NCBI RefSeq assembly: GCF_000473995.1
Contig: NC_022571.1
Span: forward strand, 2,449,416 to 2,513,415
DNA length: 64,000 nt
Reading direction: 5' to 3'
Source: Clostridium saccharobutylicum DSM 13864
Lineage (GTDB): Bacteria; Bacillota; Clostridia; Clostridiales; Clostridiaceae
Position numbers and translations under genes: made by a program
The notes under the pieces: model-generated
What the model saw: only the letters and a program-made list of their open reading frames with translations
Databases searched by the model: none
What the model was told of the DNA's origin: nothing
In this document: positions 24,495 through 34,299 of the stretch, piece by piece
Layout of the letters: each line of letters begins with the position of its first letter
Numbering within the stretch: position 1 is the first letter of the stretch

Positions 24495-25682
24495 ATGATA
24501 AGTGTTATTAAAACTGCAATTATAACTATAATAATATCATTTATATCTGGGTTGCTTTTAGACTATTATAAAGGGTTAGCACCTAGAATATTATGTAACA
24601 TAGGAAAAGGCGTACCGCTAGTAATGAATAACAAAAAAATTTGTGCTTATATTCTTACTGTTAGGAACATATCAAATAAAACAATCCATAATATAAGCCT
24701 AAATGTACAAGGTTCACAGAATAACTTAAGAAGTGGAGATGCCAAAATAACAAAAGGTTTAAAATTTGATTCTTCAGAAAAAAATAATGTTTTAGATGTA
24801 TCTATACCTTTTTTAAGTAAGAATGATGAATTTTCAGTCACTTTATATGTGGAAAATCAATATGGGGTGTATAATAAGCCTGTTGCTACAATTCGATCAC
24901 CCGAAAATTTTAAGGAGATAAACTCTGTAAAACAAATTGGAATTCTATCGGGATTGTTTAATATACCTAAAAGTATAAGTAATGTATTTTCAAACACAGT
25001 GAAAGACAATGAAGCAAAAGCTCATAATAAAAAACATGATTCTAGAACTTACATGAGCAATGAACGAGGTAATAAGAAAACAGGAAATGGTAAACTTAGT
25101 AAGAATAAAAAGGCAATGATAGCAATTGCATCACTTATTTTAGTTATAAGTATTGGAGGGGTAGGAGCATTTTACTACAAACAGATAGCTGCTAGTACAC
25201 AAACTCCTGATACAAAAACTAACGTTCAAAAACAATCCAATGATACAACAGAATCAACAAATGGAACAACTAAAAATACAGATACAAAATCATTAACAGG
25301 TGGAACAACTAAAAATTCAGGCACAAAATCATCAGCAAATGAAACAACTAAAAATTCAGGTGCAAAATCATCAACAAGTGGAACAAACGAAAATACAGAT
25401 TTGAAAGCATCGACAGATGGAACAGGTAAAAATGTAAATTCAAAATCATCAACAAATGGAACAAATGAAAGTACAGATACAAAAACATCAGGAAGCGGAA
25501 CAACTAAAAACACAGATGCAAAGACATCAGTAAGTGGAACAAGCGCAAGTACAGATATGAAGACACCAGTAAGTGGAACAAGCGGAAATATGGATGCAAA
25601 GACATCGACAACTGGAACAACAGGAAATACCGCAGATACAAAAACATCAACAAGTGGAACAAATAAAAATTCTTCCAATTAA
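24495..25682 (+). CDS. membrane-anchored protein with Thr/Ser-rich 13-residue repeat stalk
   Basis: A 395-residue protein that I do not recognise. It has a hydrophobic N-terminus (about 4-23), a soluble middle domain (about 45-140) with beta-strand-like segments such as AYILTVRNISNKTIHNISLN, a Lys-rich region, a second membrane helix (about 209-226, AMIAIASLILVISIGGVG), and then about 160 residues of Thr/Ser/Gly/Asn repeats. The repeats are ten copies of roughly TTKNTDxKSSTxG. Positive residues flank the inner side of both helices, so the middle domain is probably cytoplasmic and the repeat tail outside. The stalk could span the wall and be O-glycosylated. No LPXTG motif or wall-binding repeat is present. 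ATG 24495 follows AAGGAAG. It is monocistronic, with a consensus promoter and a terminator. Confidence 0.75.
   Translation: MISVIKTAIITIIISFISGLLLDYYKGLAPRILCNIGKGVPLVMNNKKICAYILTVRNISNKTIHNISLNVQGSQNNLRSGDAKITKGLKFDSSEKNNVLDVSIPFLSKNDEFSVTLYVENQYGVYNKPVATIRSPENFKEINSVKQIGILSGLFNIPKSISNVFSNTVKDNEAKAHNKKHDSRTYMSNERGNKKTGNGKLSKNKKAMIAIASLILVISIGGVGAFYYKQIAASTQTPDTKTNVQKQSNDTTESTNGTTKNTDTKSLTGGTTKNSGTKSSANETTKNSGAKSSTSGTNENTDLKASTDGTGKNVNSKSSTNGTNESTDTKTSGSGTTKNTDAKTSVSGTSASTDMKTPVSGTSGNMDAKTSTTGTTGNTADTKTSTSGTNKNSSN
25263..25680 (+). repeat. 39-base tandem coding repeats (13 residues per unit)
   Basis: About ten in-frame units of 39 bases (one has 42) encode the Thr/Ser stalk. The units have diverged from one another, most strongly at the third, fourth and seventh residues. 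Such arrays expand and contract by slippage, so length polymorphism between strains is expected. Confidence 0.85.
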
Positions 25683-25723
25683 TATTTTGTATATTGGTCT
25701 ATAACTATCAAATCAAATTTTAT

Positions 25724-25780
25724 ATGCTCCCTTTATAAGAACAGTTTTATTATTTTAACTGCCTACTATAATGGGAGCAT
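25724..25780 (+). terminator. terminator after the stalk-protein gene
   Basis: A 14-bp stem with one mismatch (25724-25737 with 25767-25780), an inner CAGTT/AACTG hairpin in the loop and a trailing TTTT. Confidence 0.75.
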
Positions 25781-25915
25781 TTTAATTACTGCATCCTACC
25801 ACAGTTTCCATAACGATTAAATAAATTTCTATTCTAATTAATACATTAACTATACAAAAATATATTTGTTAGATACAATAGATATAAAATTACTTACGAT
25901 AAGGAGTCTTATAAC

Positions 25916-26884
25916 ATGAAATACTATTTTGCACCGCTAGAAGGTATTACTGGATATATATATAGAAATGCATATCAAGCTTTTTTTGGACAAATTGATA
26001 AATACTTTATGCCTTTTATATCGCCAACTAAAAATAAGGGGTTTACTTCAAGAGAATTAAATGATGTATTACCAGAACATAATCAAGGACTTACTGTAGT
26101 ACCTCAGATACTTACGAATAATTCAGAATATTTCATTGGTACGATGAATGAGCTAACTAAGTTTGGTTATAATGAATTTAATTTAAATTTAGGCTGTCCA
26201 TCTGGGACAGTTGTTGCAAAACATAAAGGTTCAGGATTTCTTTCACAAAGAAAACAGCTGGATGAATTTTTAGAAGATATCTTTTCAAAATCATCAATGA
26301 AGATTTCTATAAAAACAAGAATCGGAAAGGATTCATCAGATGAATTTTATGAATTAATAGAAATCTTTAACAAGTATCCTTTAGAAGAACTTATAATTCA
26401 TCCAAGAATACAAACAGACTTTTATAAGAACAAGCCAAATATGAAAGTATTTAAGGATGCATTAGAATTAAGCAAGAATCCTGTTTGTTATAATGGTGAC
26501 ATTTTTAATGTGAAGGATTATGTAGAATTGACAGAAATGTATCCTAGTTTGGATGCAGTAATGTTAGGTCGGGGTTTAATTGCGAATCCAGGACTAATCC
26601 GAAAAATTAAGAATGATAATGTCATAGATAAATATACAATAAAATCATTTCATGATGCAGTTTACGCAGGATATAAAGAAATACTTTCTGGAGATAGAAA
26701 TGTATTATTTAAAATGAAAGAAATATGGTTTTATATGATACGTTTGTTTGATGAGAGTGATAAATATGCTAAAAAAATAAGGAAGACAGATAGATTATGC
26801 GAGTATGAAGTAATTATATCGATGTTGTTTGAAGAACTTGATATAGATGAAACACTTATACAAGGATTTAATATAGTCAATTAA
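25916..26884 (+). CDS. tRNA-dihydrouridine synthase family protein
   Basis: An FMN enzyme that reduces uridine to dihydrouridine in tRNA D-loops. 322 residues, TIM barrel. Visible are the start strand YYFAPLEGIT, the active-site segment NLNLGCPSGTVVAKHKGSG with the catalytic Cys, KTRIG, IIHPRIQ in place of the usual HGRTR, the phosphate loop YNGDI, and MLGRGLIANPGL. The altered His motif marks a divergent paralogue rather than the housekeeping DusB. ATG 25916 follows AAGGAGTCTTATAAC. It is monocistronic, with a terminator at 26897. Which uridine it modifies cannot be said. Confidence 0.9.
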   Translation: MKYYFAPLEGITGYIYRNAYQAFFGQIDKYFMPFISPTKNKGFTSRELNDVLPEHNQGLTVVPQILTNNSEYFIGTMNELTKFGYNEFNLNLGCPSGTVVAKHKGSGFLSQRKQLDEFLEDIFSKSSMKISIKTRIGKDSSDEFYELIEIFNKYPLEELIIHPRIQTDFYKNKPNMKVFKDALELSKNPVCYNGDIFNVKDYVELTEMYPSLDAVMLGRGLIANPGLIRKIKNDNVIDKYTIKSFHDAVYAGYKEILSGDRNVLFKMKEIWFYMIRLFDESDKYAKKIRKTDRLCEYEVIISMLFEELDIDETLIQGFNIVN

Positions 26885-26896
26885 ATGAAGAAGCTA

Positions 26897-26936
26897 TTAA
26901 GCATTATAGGTGGATCGTTCCATTTATAATGCTTAA
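26897..26936 (+). terminator. terminator after dus
   Basis: A 12-bp perfect stem (26897-26908 with 26925-26936), with further weak pairing inside the loop and a downstream T-rich tail. Confidence 0.8.
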
Positions 26937-27030
26937 ATTTATTTTTGCACGATATTAAAATAAAAAATATGATAAAAGGCAAGAGTTTTGTATGAAATAT
27001 TTAGTATAATAGATAGATGAGGTGATATTT

Positions 27031-29451
27031 TTGGGCGTAAATAATTTTTTGAGTTTTGTATTATTATTATCTGCATTAACGTTAATCTATATAGGTTATT
27101 ATTCATGGAAAAGGAATAAGATATATGTTTCAATATCTTTACTTCCTGTTTCAATTTATGCATTTGGATATGCATTTGAAATATCATGTACAAGCATTCA
27201 ATGCGTGAAGTTTTGGATTAAAATAGAATATCTTGGAATACCATTTTTAGCTGTGGTTTGGTTAATGCTTGCACTTGATTTTACTGGATATAAGGAAAAA
27301 ATTAAAAAGAATATTCTAGCATTATCATATATTATACCCATTATTATAGTAATATTGAATTATACAAATGATTTTCATCATTTATTTTATAAAAAATTAT
27401 ATATGAATTATGATGGGATTTTCCCAATTGTAGAAATAACACAAGGTCCTTGGTATTGGGTAAATATTGAATATACATATGCTTTGATGATGATAGGTCT
27501 AATAATTTTTATACTAACATATTTAAAATCAGTATCAATTGTAAGAAAACAGATATTACTTTTAATAATGGCGTGGGTAATTCCTTGGATTTCAAATACT
27601 ATTTATTTGTTAAAATTACTACCGTTTAATCTAGATATAGGCCCACTTGCATTAGCTTTTTCAGGAGTAATGTATAGTTTTGCAATATTAAAATTTAAAT
27701 TTTTAAAACTCACACCAATAGCACTTGAAAAAGTTTTTTTTAGCGTATCAGAAGGTATTATAATAATAGATTCTGAAAATAATATAGTAAATTTCAATAA
27801 TGTATCAAAAAATATTATTTCAGAATTAAAATACATACAAGCTGGCGATAAAAAAATTGATGAAGTATTAAAAGAATATGAAATGTTGTTGAACATAGTA
27901 AATGATGTTTCGTGCAATGAAGGTTTATTAAGTATAAAAGATAAAGAACAGTTAAGATATTATAAGATTAATGTTAACAATGTATGTGAGAAAAGTGATA
28001 AAATTATTGGAAAAGTTTTAATTTTACACGATGTTACTGAAATTGAAATTCAGAAGAGAGAATTAACTGATAATTTTAATTTCCTTCAAACGCTTATGGA
28101 TGCTATTCCGAATCCTATATATTCAAAAAATAAACATGGAGTTTATAATCATTGCAATATTGCGTTTACAGAATTTTTAGGGATGAATAAAGAAGAATTT
28201 ATAGGAAACACTGCTTATGATGTATTTGAAGAAAAATCAGCAAAAACTTATGATGAGTTAGATAAGAAATTAATGAATAAAAAAGGAACACAAGTTTATG
28301 AAGAAAAGCTTATTCATAGAGATTGTATGCATCATGATGTTATTTTTAACAAATCAGTTGTTGTAAATGAAGATGATAATGTTAAAGGATTGGTTGGCGT
28401 AATAATAGATATTACTGAACAAAAAAAGAATATAGAGAAAATAAATAAGTTATTGAAGTTAAAAGGATCAATGTTAAAGATGAGTTATTCAATTAATGAA
28501 ATATCTAATATTAATAATTTATTGCAATTAATGCTTAATGAGGTTATTAATTGTATTGATGATAGAAGTTGCGGTTCAGTATTGCTTTTAGATAAGAATG
28601 ATAATTTGAAAATAGCTGTAGCAAAAGGTTATAACTCAGAAGAGATTAAAATATTTAAATTTAAATTAGGACAACATTTTGGATGGTTTAATGAAAAAAT
28701 AGCCATAGAGAAAACAGTTATTCTTAATGATATAGATAAAATGAAAAATGTAAAAATGTTAAATACGGATGAAGGAATAAAAATAAAATCAGCTATTAGT
28801 TCGCCAATTATTATAGATGGTAAGTTATATGGATTTTTAAATATTGATAGTATTTATAATAATATGTTTAACGAAGGCGATTTGGAATTAATGGAATACA
28901 TGAGAAATCAAGTTTCAATTGTAATTAAAAATCATAGACTTTACGAAGAAACAGTATATTTATCTAGATATGATAAATTAACTAATGTATATAATAGAAG
29001 TTATTTTGAACAATTACTTTATACTGAGATTAATAAGAATAATGAATATAAAAGAGAATTTTTTTTAATAGTTTTTGATTTAAATGATTTGAAATTTGTT
29101 AATGATAATTATGGTCATTTAGCTGGTGATGAATTAATTAAAACATTTTCGAGAGGTTTAAGCGGTTTAGCTAAAGAGTTTGACATTATAGGGAGATTTG
29201 GTGGGGATGAATTTGTTGGAGCTTTCTTTAATATACATTTACAAAGATTGGTTAATAAATTGCAAGAATTGATTGAATACTTCAAAAGTAATCCAATAAT
29301 ATATGAAGGAAACAACATTGTTTGTAGCTATAGTTATGGTATTGTTAGCTTCCCACGAGATGGAACAGAATTTAACAAACTAATAAAAATTGCTGATAAA
29401 CGCATGTATGAATATAAAAAAATAGTGAAAAGTAAAAATAAAACTAAATAA
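27031..29451 (+). CDS. membrane 7TM-PAS-PAS-GAF diguanylate cyclase
   Basis: A multi-sensor diguanylate cyclase of 806 residues. The start chosen is TTG 27031, six bases after GATGAGGTG; the in-frame GTG at 27022 is within that site. Order: seven membrane segments of the HisKA_7TM sensor type (1-220), a PAS-like region (230-335), a second PAS (DNFNFLQTLMDAIPNPIYSK to DITEQKK), a GAF domain (about 475-640), and GGDEF. Active site RFGGDEFVGAF, with substrate motif FDLNDLKFVNDNYGH. The inhibitory RxxD is degenerate (KEFD). The gene is preceded by the dus terminator and is followed within 100 bases by the RNase H gene. The signal is unknown; the many sensor domains suggest integration of several inputs. 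Confidence 0.9.
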   Translation: MGVNNFLSFVLLLSALTLIYIGYYSWKRNKIYVSISLLPVSIYAFGYAFEISCTSIQCVKFWIKIEYLGIPFLAVVWLMLALDFTGYKEKIKKNILALSYIIPIIIVILNYTNDFHHLFYKKLYMNYDGIFPIVEITQGPWYWVNIEYTYALMMIGLIIFILTYLKSVSIVRKQILLLIMAWVIPWISNTIYLLKLLPFNLDIGPLALAFSGVMYSFAILKFKFLKLTPIALEKVFFSVSEGIIIIDSENNIVNFNNVSKNIISELKYIQAGDKKIDEVLKEYEMLLNIVNDVSCNEGLLSIKDKEQLRYYKINVNNVCEKSDKIIGKVLILHDVTEIEIQKRELTDNFNFLQTLMDAIPNPIYSKNKHGVYNHCNIAFTEFLGMNKEEFIGNTAYDVFEEKSAKTYDELDKKLMNKKGTQVYEEKLIHRDCMHHDVIFNKSVVVNEDDNVKGLVGVIIDITEQKKNIEKINKLLKLKGSMLKMSYSINEISNINNLLQLMLNEVINCIDDRSCGSVLLLDKNDNLKIAVAKGYNSEEIKIFKFKLGQHFGWFNEKIAIEKTVILNDIDKMKNVKMLNTDEGIKIKSAISSPIIIDGKLYGFLNIDSIYNNMFNEGDLELMEYMRNQVSIVIKNHRLYEETVYLSRYDKLTNVYNRSYFEQLLYTEINKNNEYKREFFLIVFDLNDLKFVNDNYGHLAGDELIKTFSRGLSGLAKEFDIIGRFGGDEFVGAFFNIHLQRLVNKLQELIEYFKSNPIIYEGNNIVCSYSYGIVSFPRDGTEFNKLIKIADKRMYEYKKIVKSKNKTK

Positions 29452-29548
29452 AAAAATGTGTCTATACATAAACAGGTTTCAAATTAAAGATATCTGTATG
29501 AAATGTTTGAGCAAGAAGTGTAGAAAATTTAAATAAGGAGTAACTTTT

Positions 29549-30345
29549 ATGAAAATGATACTTTTTACAATGGAAATAATAGATGTTGAAAATAGTAAAT
29601 ATAAAATTAAAATAACCAATGATACTGAATGCTCTTTAATAGAATTTGACCCTTTAAAAAAAGAATTATATTTTATAAGTGATAATGCTTTGACGATTTA
29701 TCTTAAAATTAACGAATATCAACTTAGAAAGATGTTGCATAATAAAAGAATAGATACATACTATGTTGGATTTTATGTAAAATTTGTTTTAACTGATGGC
29801 AAAGATGTAGCAGCTTTTAATGATAGAAGCAAGATTGTAGTTTTAGATAAACGTAACAATAAATGTGATAGTTATGTAATAGATGAAAATAATGCTGAAG
29901 AAAAAACTTATAAAATTTTTACAGATGCTAGCTATTTTGAAAAGCAAAGATATGGTGGAATTGCTTTTATAATAGAAGACTTAAAAGGAAATTATAGTTT
30001 ATATACAGAAAAAGTTGAAGAAATGGGTAGCAGTCAGGCAGAACTTGAAGCAGCTATAGAGGCCCTTAAATTATTAAAAGATATAGAAAAGATAAGAATA
30101 ATAACTGATAGCCAGTATGTGAGAAAAGGACTAACAGAATGGTTACCAATTTGGAAATTAAATGGGTTTAAAACCGTAAATGGAGAAATTCCCAAGAATA
30201 TGGATAAATGGATTAACTTTGATAAATCATGTGATAAAAAAATATTGAATTTCAATGGGTACAAGGACATTCTAACCATTTTGAGAACTCTCTCTGCGAT
30301 ATGTATGCAAGGGAAGCAGCTAAAAATTTAAAGGTAGTAAAGTAA
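29549..30345 (+). pseudogene. RNase H family protein with a frameshift at an A7 run
   Basis: Begins at ATG 29549 after AATAAGGAGTAACTTTT. Residues 1-125 are a domain I do not recognise. RNase HI follows: FTDASYF (first Asp), SSQAELEAAIEALKLL (Glu), IITDSQYVRKGLTEW (second Asp). At the A7 run 30236-30242 the annotated frame turns into unrelated residues and ends at 30331. Adding one A restores IEFQWVQGHSNHFE and NSLCDMYAREAAKNL to TAA at 30345, which supplies the His and last Asp of the active site. So one A is missing from an A8 run, by mutation, error or slippage. If real, the shorter product lacks the C-terminal catalytic Asp. If polymerase slippage occurs, both forms may be made. Confidence 0.83.
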
Positions 30346-30663
30346 TATTTTTGTTTTAATTCAAGTTAATATTTTTTAAGTTATAATAGAGTTTTAATTT
30401 ACCGTTTAGATAATGTATTTGGATATGGAAGATACTTATACAAAATATAAAGAAAAGTACTTGAATTTTATTAAATTGAATATATTTGAGAATATAGGAA
30501 TAATTTATAGACTGTTTATCTATAATATTTTTTATGTTGCTTTAAGTGAATTTATAAGAAATAAGGTATGGATTTGTTATTGGTAAGGAATAAAAAGCAA
30601 AATTAATTATGCATATTATATTTATTAATAACGATTCTTTGCAGATAGAATCAAGGAGGATTT
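30346..30663. other. intergenic stretch with a 53-codon ORF
   Basis: An ATG ORF at 30425-30586 would encode 53 residues (MEDTYTKYKEKYLNF and onward) but has no ribosome site and no recognised domain. It could be a relic. Otherwise nothing is seen apart from the good RBS of the next gene. Confidence 0.3.
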
Positions 30664-31905
30664 ATGGTGAAAGATATAGAAAAATTTATTGAAGTATATG
30701 GCGATTTTAAAATGCGGAAATTAACAGAAGATGATTTAGAACAATTTAATGGACTTTTGAGATATGCTTTTCAAATAACAATGGAAGATCTTTTGCATAC
30801 TGGTTGGACAGAGAATCAAATTATGCAAGCAAAAATGCCTATTCTTAAAAATGGTTATGTAATAGGGTGGTTCTATCATGATAAATTAGCTTCAATGATT
30901 GTAGTTTACTCTATGAAAGTGAACATTCATGATAATATTTGTAAGATGGGTGGAGTTACAGGAGTTGCTACTTATCCTGAGTATACAGGTAAAGGATTAA
31001 TTCATTCATTGATTAAACACGCTATCATGCATATGTATCAAGAAGGACAATCTATTTCTTTTTTATATCCGTATTCAATTCCTCTTTATAGAAAACATGG
31101 CTGGGAAATCATTTCTGATAAGATTACTTTTACAATAAAAGATACTCAGCTTCCTAAAAAAGAGCCAGTAGAAGGTATGATGGAACGTGTAGATTTAGAA
31201 TGTGAAGATCTTTTAAATGTACATGATTATTTTTCTATGCAGCGTCATGGGGCGATGATTCGTGATAAACTGGCTTGGGATGAATATTGGCGCTGGGATA
31301 GTGATGATATTATTGCTGCTGTTTATTATAACAAAAATCATAAGCCCCTTGGATATCTAATTTACTATATAAGAAATGATATATTTTATATTAAGGAATT
31401 GATTTATCTAAATACTGAAGCACATCATGGAATTTGGAATTATATAAGTGCACATTATTCTATGGTAAAGGAAGTAAAAGGTAATAATTACTCTGGAGAA
31501 CCAATGGCTTTTTTATTTGAAGATAGTGAAATCGTTGAAAAAATCGAGCCATATTTCATGGCAAGAATTATAGACGTACAAGAATTTATTTTAAGATATC
31601 CTTTTTTAGTCAAATTACAAAAATTAAATCTTAATTTTAAAATAAATGATTCTATAGCTAAATGGAATAATGGAGTTTTTAATGTTTATTGGAATGGAGA
31701 AGAAACAATTTGTCAAAAAACTAATGACATTCGTGCAGCTAATTTGGTAGAAATGGATATTCAGACATTTACAACTATGCTTATGGGATATAAGCGTCCT
31801 ACATTTTTATATGAATGTGGAAGGATACAGACAGAATATTATATGCTAAGAATTTTAGAACAATTGATACCAGTAGAAAAACCTTACTTTTCAGATTATT
31901 TTTAA
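30664..31905 (+). CDS. Eis-type GNAT N-acetyltransferase
   Basis: An acetyl-CoA-dependent acetyltransferase of the Eis family (413 residues, as usual). The N-terminal GNAT domain contains MGGVTGVATYPEYTGKGLIHSLI, the acetyl-CoA pyrophosphate loop. A second GNAT-like half follows, and a C-terminal sterol-carrier-like domain ends in YF, where the terminal carboxylate takes part in catalysis in characterised Eis enzymes. ATG 30664 follows CAAGGAGGATTT. Eis proteins acetylate aminoglycosides or polyamine/peptide amines; the substrate here is unknown. It is monocistronic. Confidence 0.88.
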   Translation: MVKDIEKFIEVYGDFKMRKLTEDDLEQFNGLLRYAFQITMEDLLHTGWTENQIMQAKMPILKNGYVIGWFYHDKLASMIVVYSMKVNIHDNICKMGGVTGVATYPEYTGKGLIHSLIKHAIMHMYQEGQSISFLYPYSIPLYRKHGWEIISDKITFTIKDTQLPKKEPVEGMMERVDLECEDLLNVHDYFSMQRHGAMIRDKLAWDEYWRWDSDDIIAAVYYNKNHKPLGYLIYYIRNDIFYIKELIYLNTEAHHGIWNYISAHYSMVKEVKGNNYSGEPMAFLFEDSEIVEKIEPYFMARIIDVQEFILRYPFLVKLQKLNLNFKINDSIAKWNNGVFNVYWNGEETICQKTNDIRAANLVEMDIQTFTTMLMGYKRPTFLYECGRIQTEYYMLRILEQLIPVEKPYFSDYF

Positions 31906-32206
31906 TTTAAATACATTTTAATCGTTTGGGCTAGTATAGATACATCAATATTATAGTTCAAAATTTCTATTAGATTACCCTCAAAATTAATGAATACTTA
32001 AAATAAAGGTTAGCATAAAATTAGTGAAGAGATTTATAATTATCTTAAATTATGTAATAAGCCATAATTTTGCAATTAAATTTTCTTAAATAAAATTTAA
32101 TTGCAGAAATATAGAAAAAGAGGTATAATAATGTCTATTATACATTTATAACAATATATGTTTTTGAACAGTTGTAAAATATATTGTAAGGAAAAGGAGT
32201 CTAAAT
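31906..32206. other. intergenic region with a 14-bp hairpin
   Basis: A perfect 14-bp inverted repeat (32071-32084 with 32092-32105, loop CTTAAAT) lies 100 bases before the GGDEF gene. No T run follows on either strand, so it is not a classical terminator. Nothing else is recognised. Confidence 0.5.
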
Positions 32207-34141
32207 GTGAAAAAAAGATTCATAGTTAAAATATACTTAATTCTTAGTATTTTTACTGTATTAATCCCCACATCATCAATTATTTTGGCTCAGCAAAAAA
32301 TAATTCCTTCTTTTGATAGGTGGAGAATTAACAATTTTACTTTCTTTTTGCTAGTTACATTATCTATTTCTATTATTCCTACTTTATTTTTAGTTAATAA
32401 AATAACAAGAATATATGTAAAAATTAAAGAAATAAAAAATAATTTAAATATGAAAAATGAAAAAAAATTAAATAAATTTAAATTAAAAAACATTGATTTT
32501 TTCTTTGAAGAAATAGATAAAATAAGTAGAGAAGCACGGATACTGCAGTTTGAAAATAGAATTTTGTATGATACAGCGTTGGCAATACACAGTACAGCCT
32601 CTTTTCAAGAGTTATTAGATACAATATTGGCTAGGCTTACAACTCATATAAATGCAGATTTTGGTTTAATATTTTTATTAGAAAATGATGAACTTAGGCT
32701 AAAAGCATATTCTAATATTTTTGATCAAGATATAGAAAAAACAAGCTTTAGAATAGGAGAAGGGCTTGTAGGATGGTCTGTTCATAAAGGCGAAGGAATA
32801 CTAACTCGAGATGTGCAAAATGATTATCGTTATATACGTTGTATTAACTATACAAAAGCTCAAATTACCATTCCTATAAAAATGTACGAAAGAATACTTG
32901 GGGTTCTGGTTTTAGGAAGTAAAAAATCTTCTGATTTTAATGAGTCAGATTTTAAACTAATTAATACAATATCAGGTGAAATTGGACTTGCAATAAATAA
33001 TGCTCAATTAACAGAACATCTTAAAAAAGAAAATGAAAATAATCAAATGCTTTTTAAATTAACCAAAAAAATAACATCTTCTGTAGAATTAAATAAAGTA
33101 GCTGAAATTGGTGTTAAAACAATAATAGGTGTTATAAACGTTAAATCTTGTGTTTTAGCAATATTAGAAGAAGGCAACGAAGATGTTTTAAAGATTATTT
33201 CATCATATGGAACAGATAAAGAAAAATCACAATTTTTAGAATTGAAAGAAACTATAAGAGAGGCATTTACTGAAAAACGATCTGTTGAACAAAAAATAGA
33301 TACTGGATATGTATATTCCATTCCAATATTGTCTAAAGAAAACTGCATAGGGATTTTACATATAAATACAGAAAATATATTAACTATAGAAGAAATTGAA
33401 CTTATTAATAGTGCAGTAACTTCTTTATCTAGTGCGTTAGAGAATGCTTTTTTATATAAAAGTGTAGAGACTTTAGCCATAAGAGATGGATTAACGAGTA
33501 CGTATAATCGCCGTTATTTTCAAGATGTAATTGATGAATATACTAAGAAAGCTCAAATAAATAATGAAGATTTATCGTTAGTAATGTTAGATGTAGATAA
33601 TTTTAAAAAATATAATGATACTTATGGACATATAGTAGGAGATTTTATCTTAAAAAAGATTGCAAACATTATGGAGAACTCTTTAAGACATGATGATATA
33701 ATATCCAGATATGGTGGTGATGAATTTATTATTATTTTACCTAATACTAAGATTGAAGAAGCAAAAATTATTATGGAAAATATACGAGATTCAATCTCTT
33801 CTTATAAATTTGAAATTGATGATGAAAAGAAAGAAGTAGAAGAAGAGAAAGTTGCAGAGTTAAAAGAAGTTATAGAAGTAGAAGGTAAAAAGGGTAATAT
33901 GTTCAAAGGTGAGAATTTATTTAATAATAATTTTAAAAATTGGATTATTGAAAAAGTGGGATTAAATCAATTTAATCGTACTTCTCAATCTTTCAATGTT
34001 ACAATTAGTGTAGGAATAAGTTCTTTGATGCATACTAATTACGATAAAGAAATGTTGATAAAGAATGCTGATAAATCATCTTTAGAATCAAAACGAAAAG
34101 GAAAGAATCAAGTAAGTATATGTATGCCTGAATTGAATTAA
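32207..34141 (+). CDS. membrane GAF-GAF diguanylate cyclase with product-inhibition site
   Basis: A diguanylate cyclase of 644 residues. GTG 32207 follows AAAAGGAG. Two N-terminal membrane helices (about 6-28 and 43-66) precede a coiled region, GAF domain 1 (about 125-275), GAF 2 (about 285-425) and GGDEF. The active site is SRYGGDEFIIIL. RHDD at the correct spacing is an intact RxxD inhibitory site, the only one among the three cyclases here. A charged insertion of about 60 residues (EKKEVEEEKVAELKEV and onward) separates the GGDEF loop from the late TISVGISS motif. A terminator follows at 34265. The insertion is unusual and may be a regulatory or binding module. Confidence 0.9.
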   Translation: MKKRFIVKIYLILSIFTVLIPTSSIILAQQKIIPSFDRWRINNFTFFLLVTLSISIIPTLFLVNKITRIYVKIKEIKNNLNMKNEKKLNKFKLKNIDFFFEEIDKISREARILQFENRILYDTALAIHSTASFQELLDTILARLTTHINADFGLIFLLENDELRLKAYSNIFDQDIEKTSFRIGEGLVGWSVHKGEGILTRDVQNDYRYIRCINYTKAQITIPIKMYERILGVLVLGSKKSSDFNESDFKLINTISGEIGLAINNAQLTEHLKKENENNQMLFKLTKKITSSVELNKVAEIGVKTIIGVINVKSCVLAILEEGNEDVLKIISSYGTDKEKSQFLELKETIREAFTEKRSVEQKIDTGYVYSIPILSKENCIGILHINTENILTIEEIELINSAVTSLSSALENAFLYKSVETLAIRDGLTSTYNRRYFQDVIDEYTKKAQINNEDLSLVMLDVDNFKKYNDTYGHIVGDFILKKIANIMENSLRHDDIISRYGGDEFIIILPNTKIEEAKIIMENIRDSISSYKFEIDDEKKEVEEEKVAELKEVIEVEGKKGNMFKGENLFNNNFKNWIIEKVGLNQFNRTSQSFNVTISVGISSLMHTNYDKEMLIKNADKSSLESKRKGKNQVSICMPELN

Positions 34142-34264
34142 TATTTGGAAATAAAACTATATAAATGTTCACTAAAAATAGTAAGAAATATACAAAAGCA
34201 AGGAAACTTTCTTAAATACAAAAATTACAAGAGAGTAGTAATACTACTGAAACTTATAAAATAT

Positions 34265-34299
34265 AAGCATAGTACTAAATATATTTTAGTACTGTGCTT
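34265..34299 (+). terminator. terminator after the GAF-GGDEF gene
   Basis: A 15-bp stem with one G-U pair (34265-34279 with 34285-34299) and a T6 run. The remaining DNA from 34300 to 34462 holds nothing recognisable apart from the next ribosome site. Confidence 0.88.

Noticed and set aside
25226-25678. A 150-codon antisense ORF opposite the stalk repeats
   Set aside because: It mirrors the tandem repeats in the complementary strand, has no ribosome site and encodes only repeated Val/Phe/Pro segments. The + strand gene has promoter, RBS and terminator.
25263-25680. Regular 39-base repeats considered as a CRISPR array
   Set aside because: The units are contiguous with no spacers, stay in frame within a protein gene, and no cas genes are nearby.
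30425-30586. 53-codon ORF as a real small gene
   Set aside because: No ribosome site and no conserved motif. Mentioned only as possible relic.
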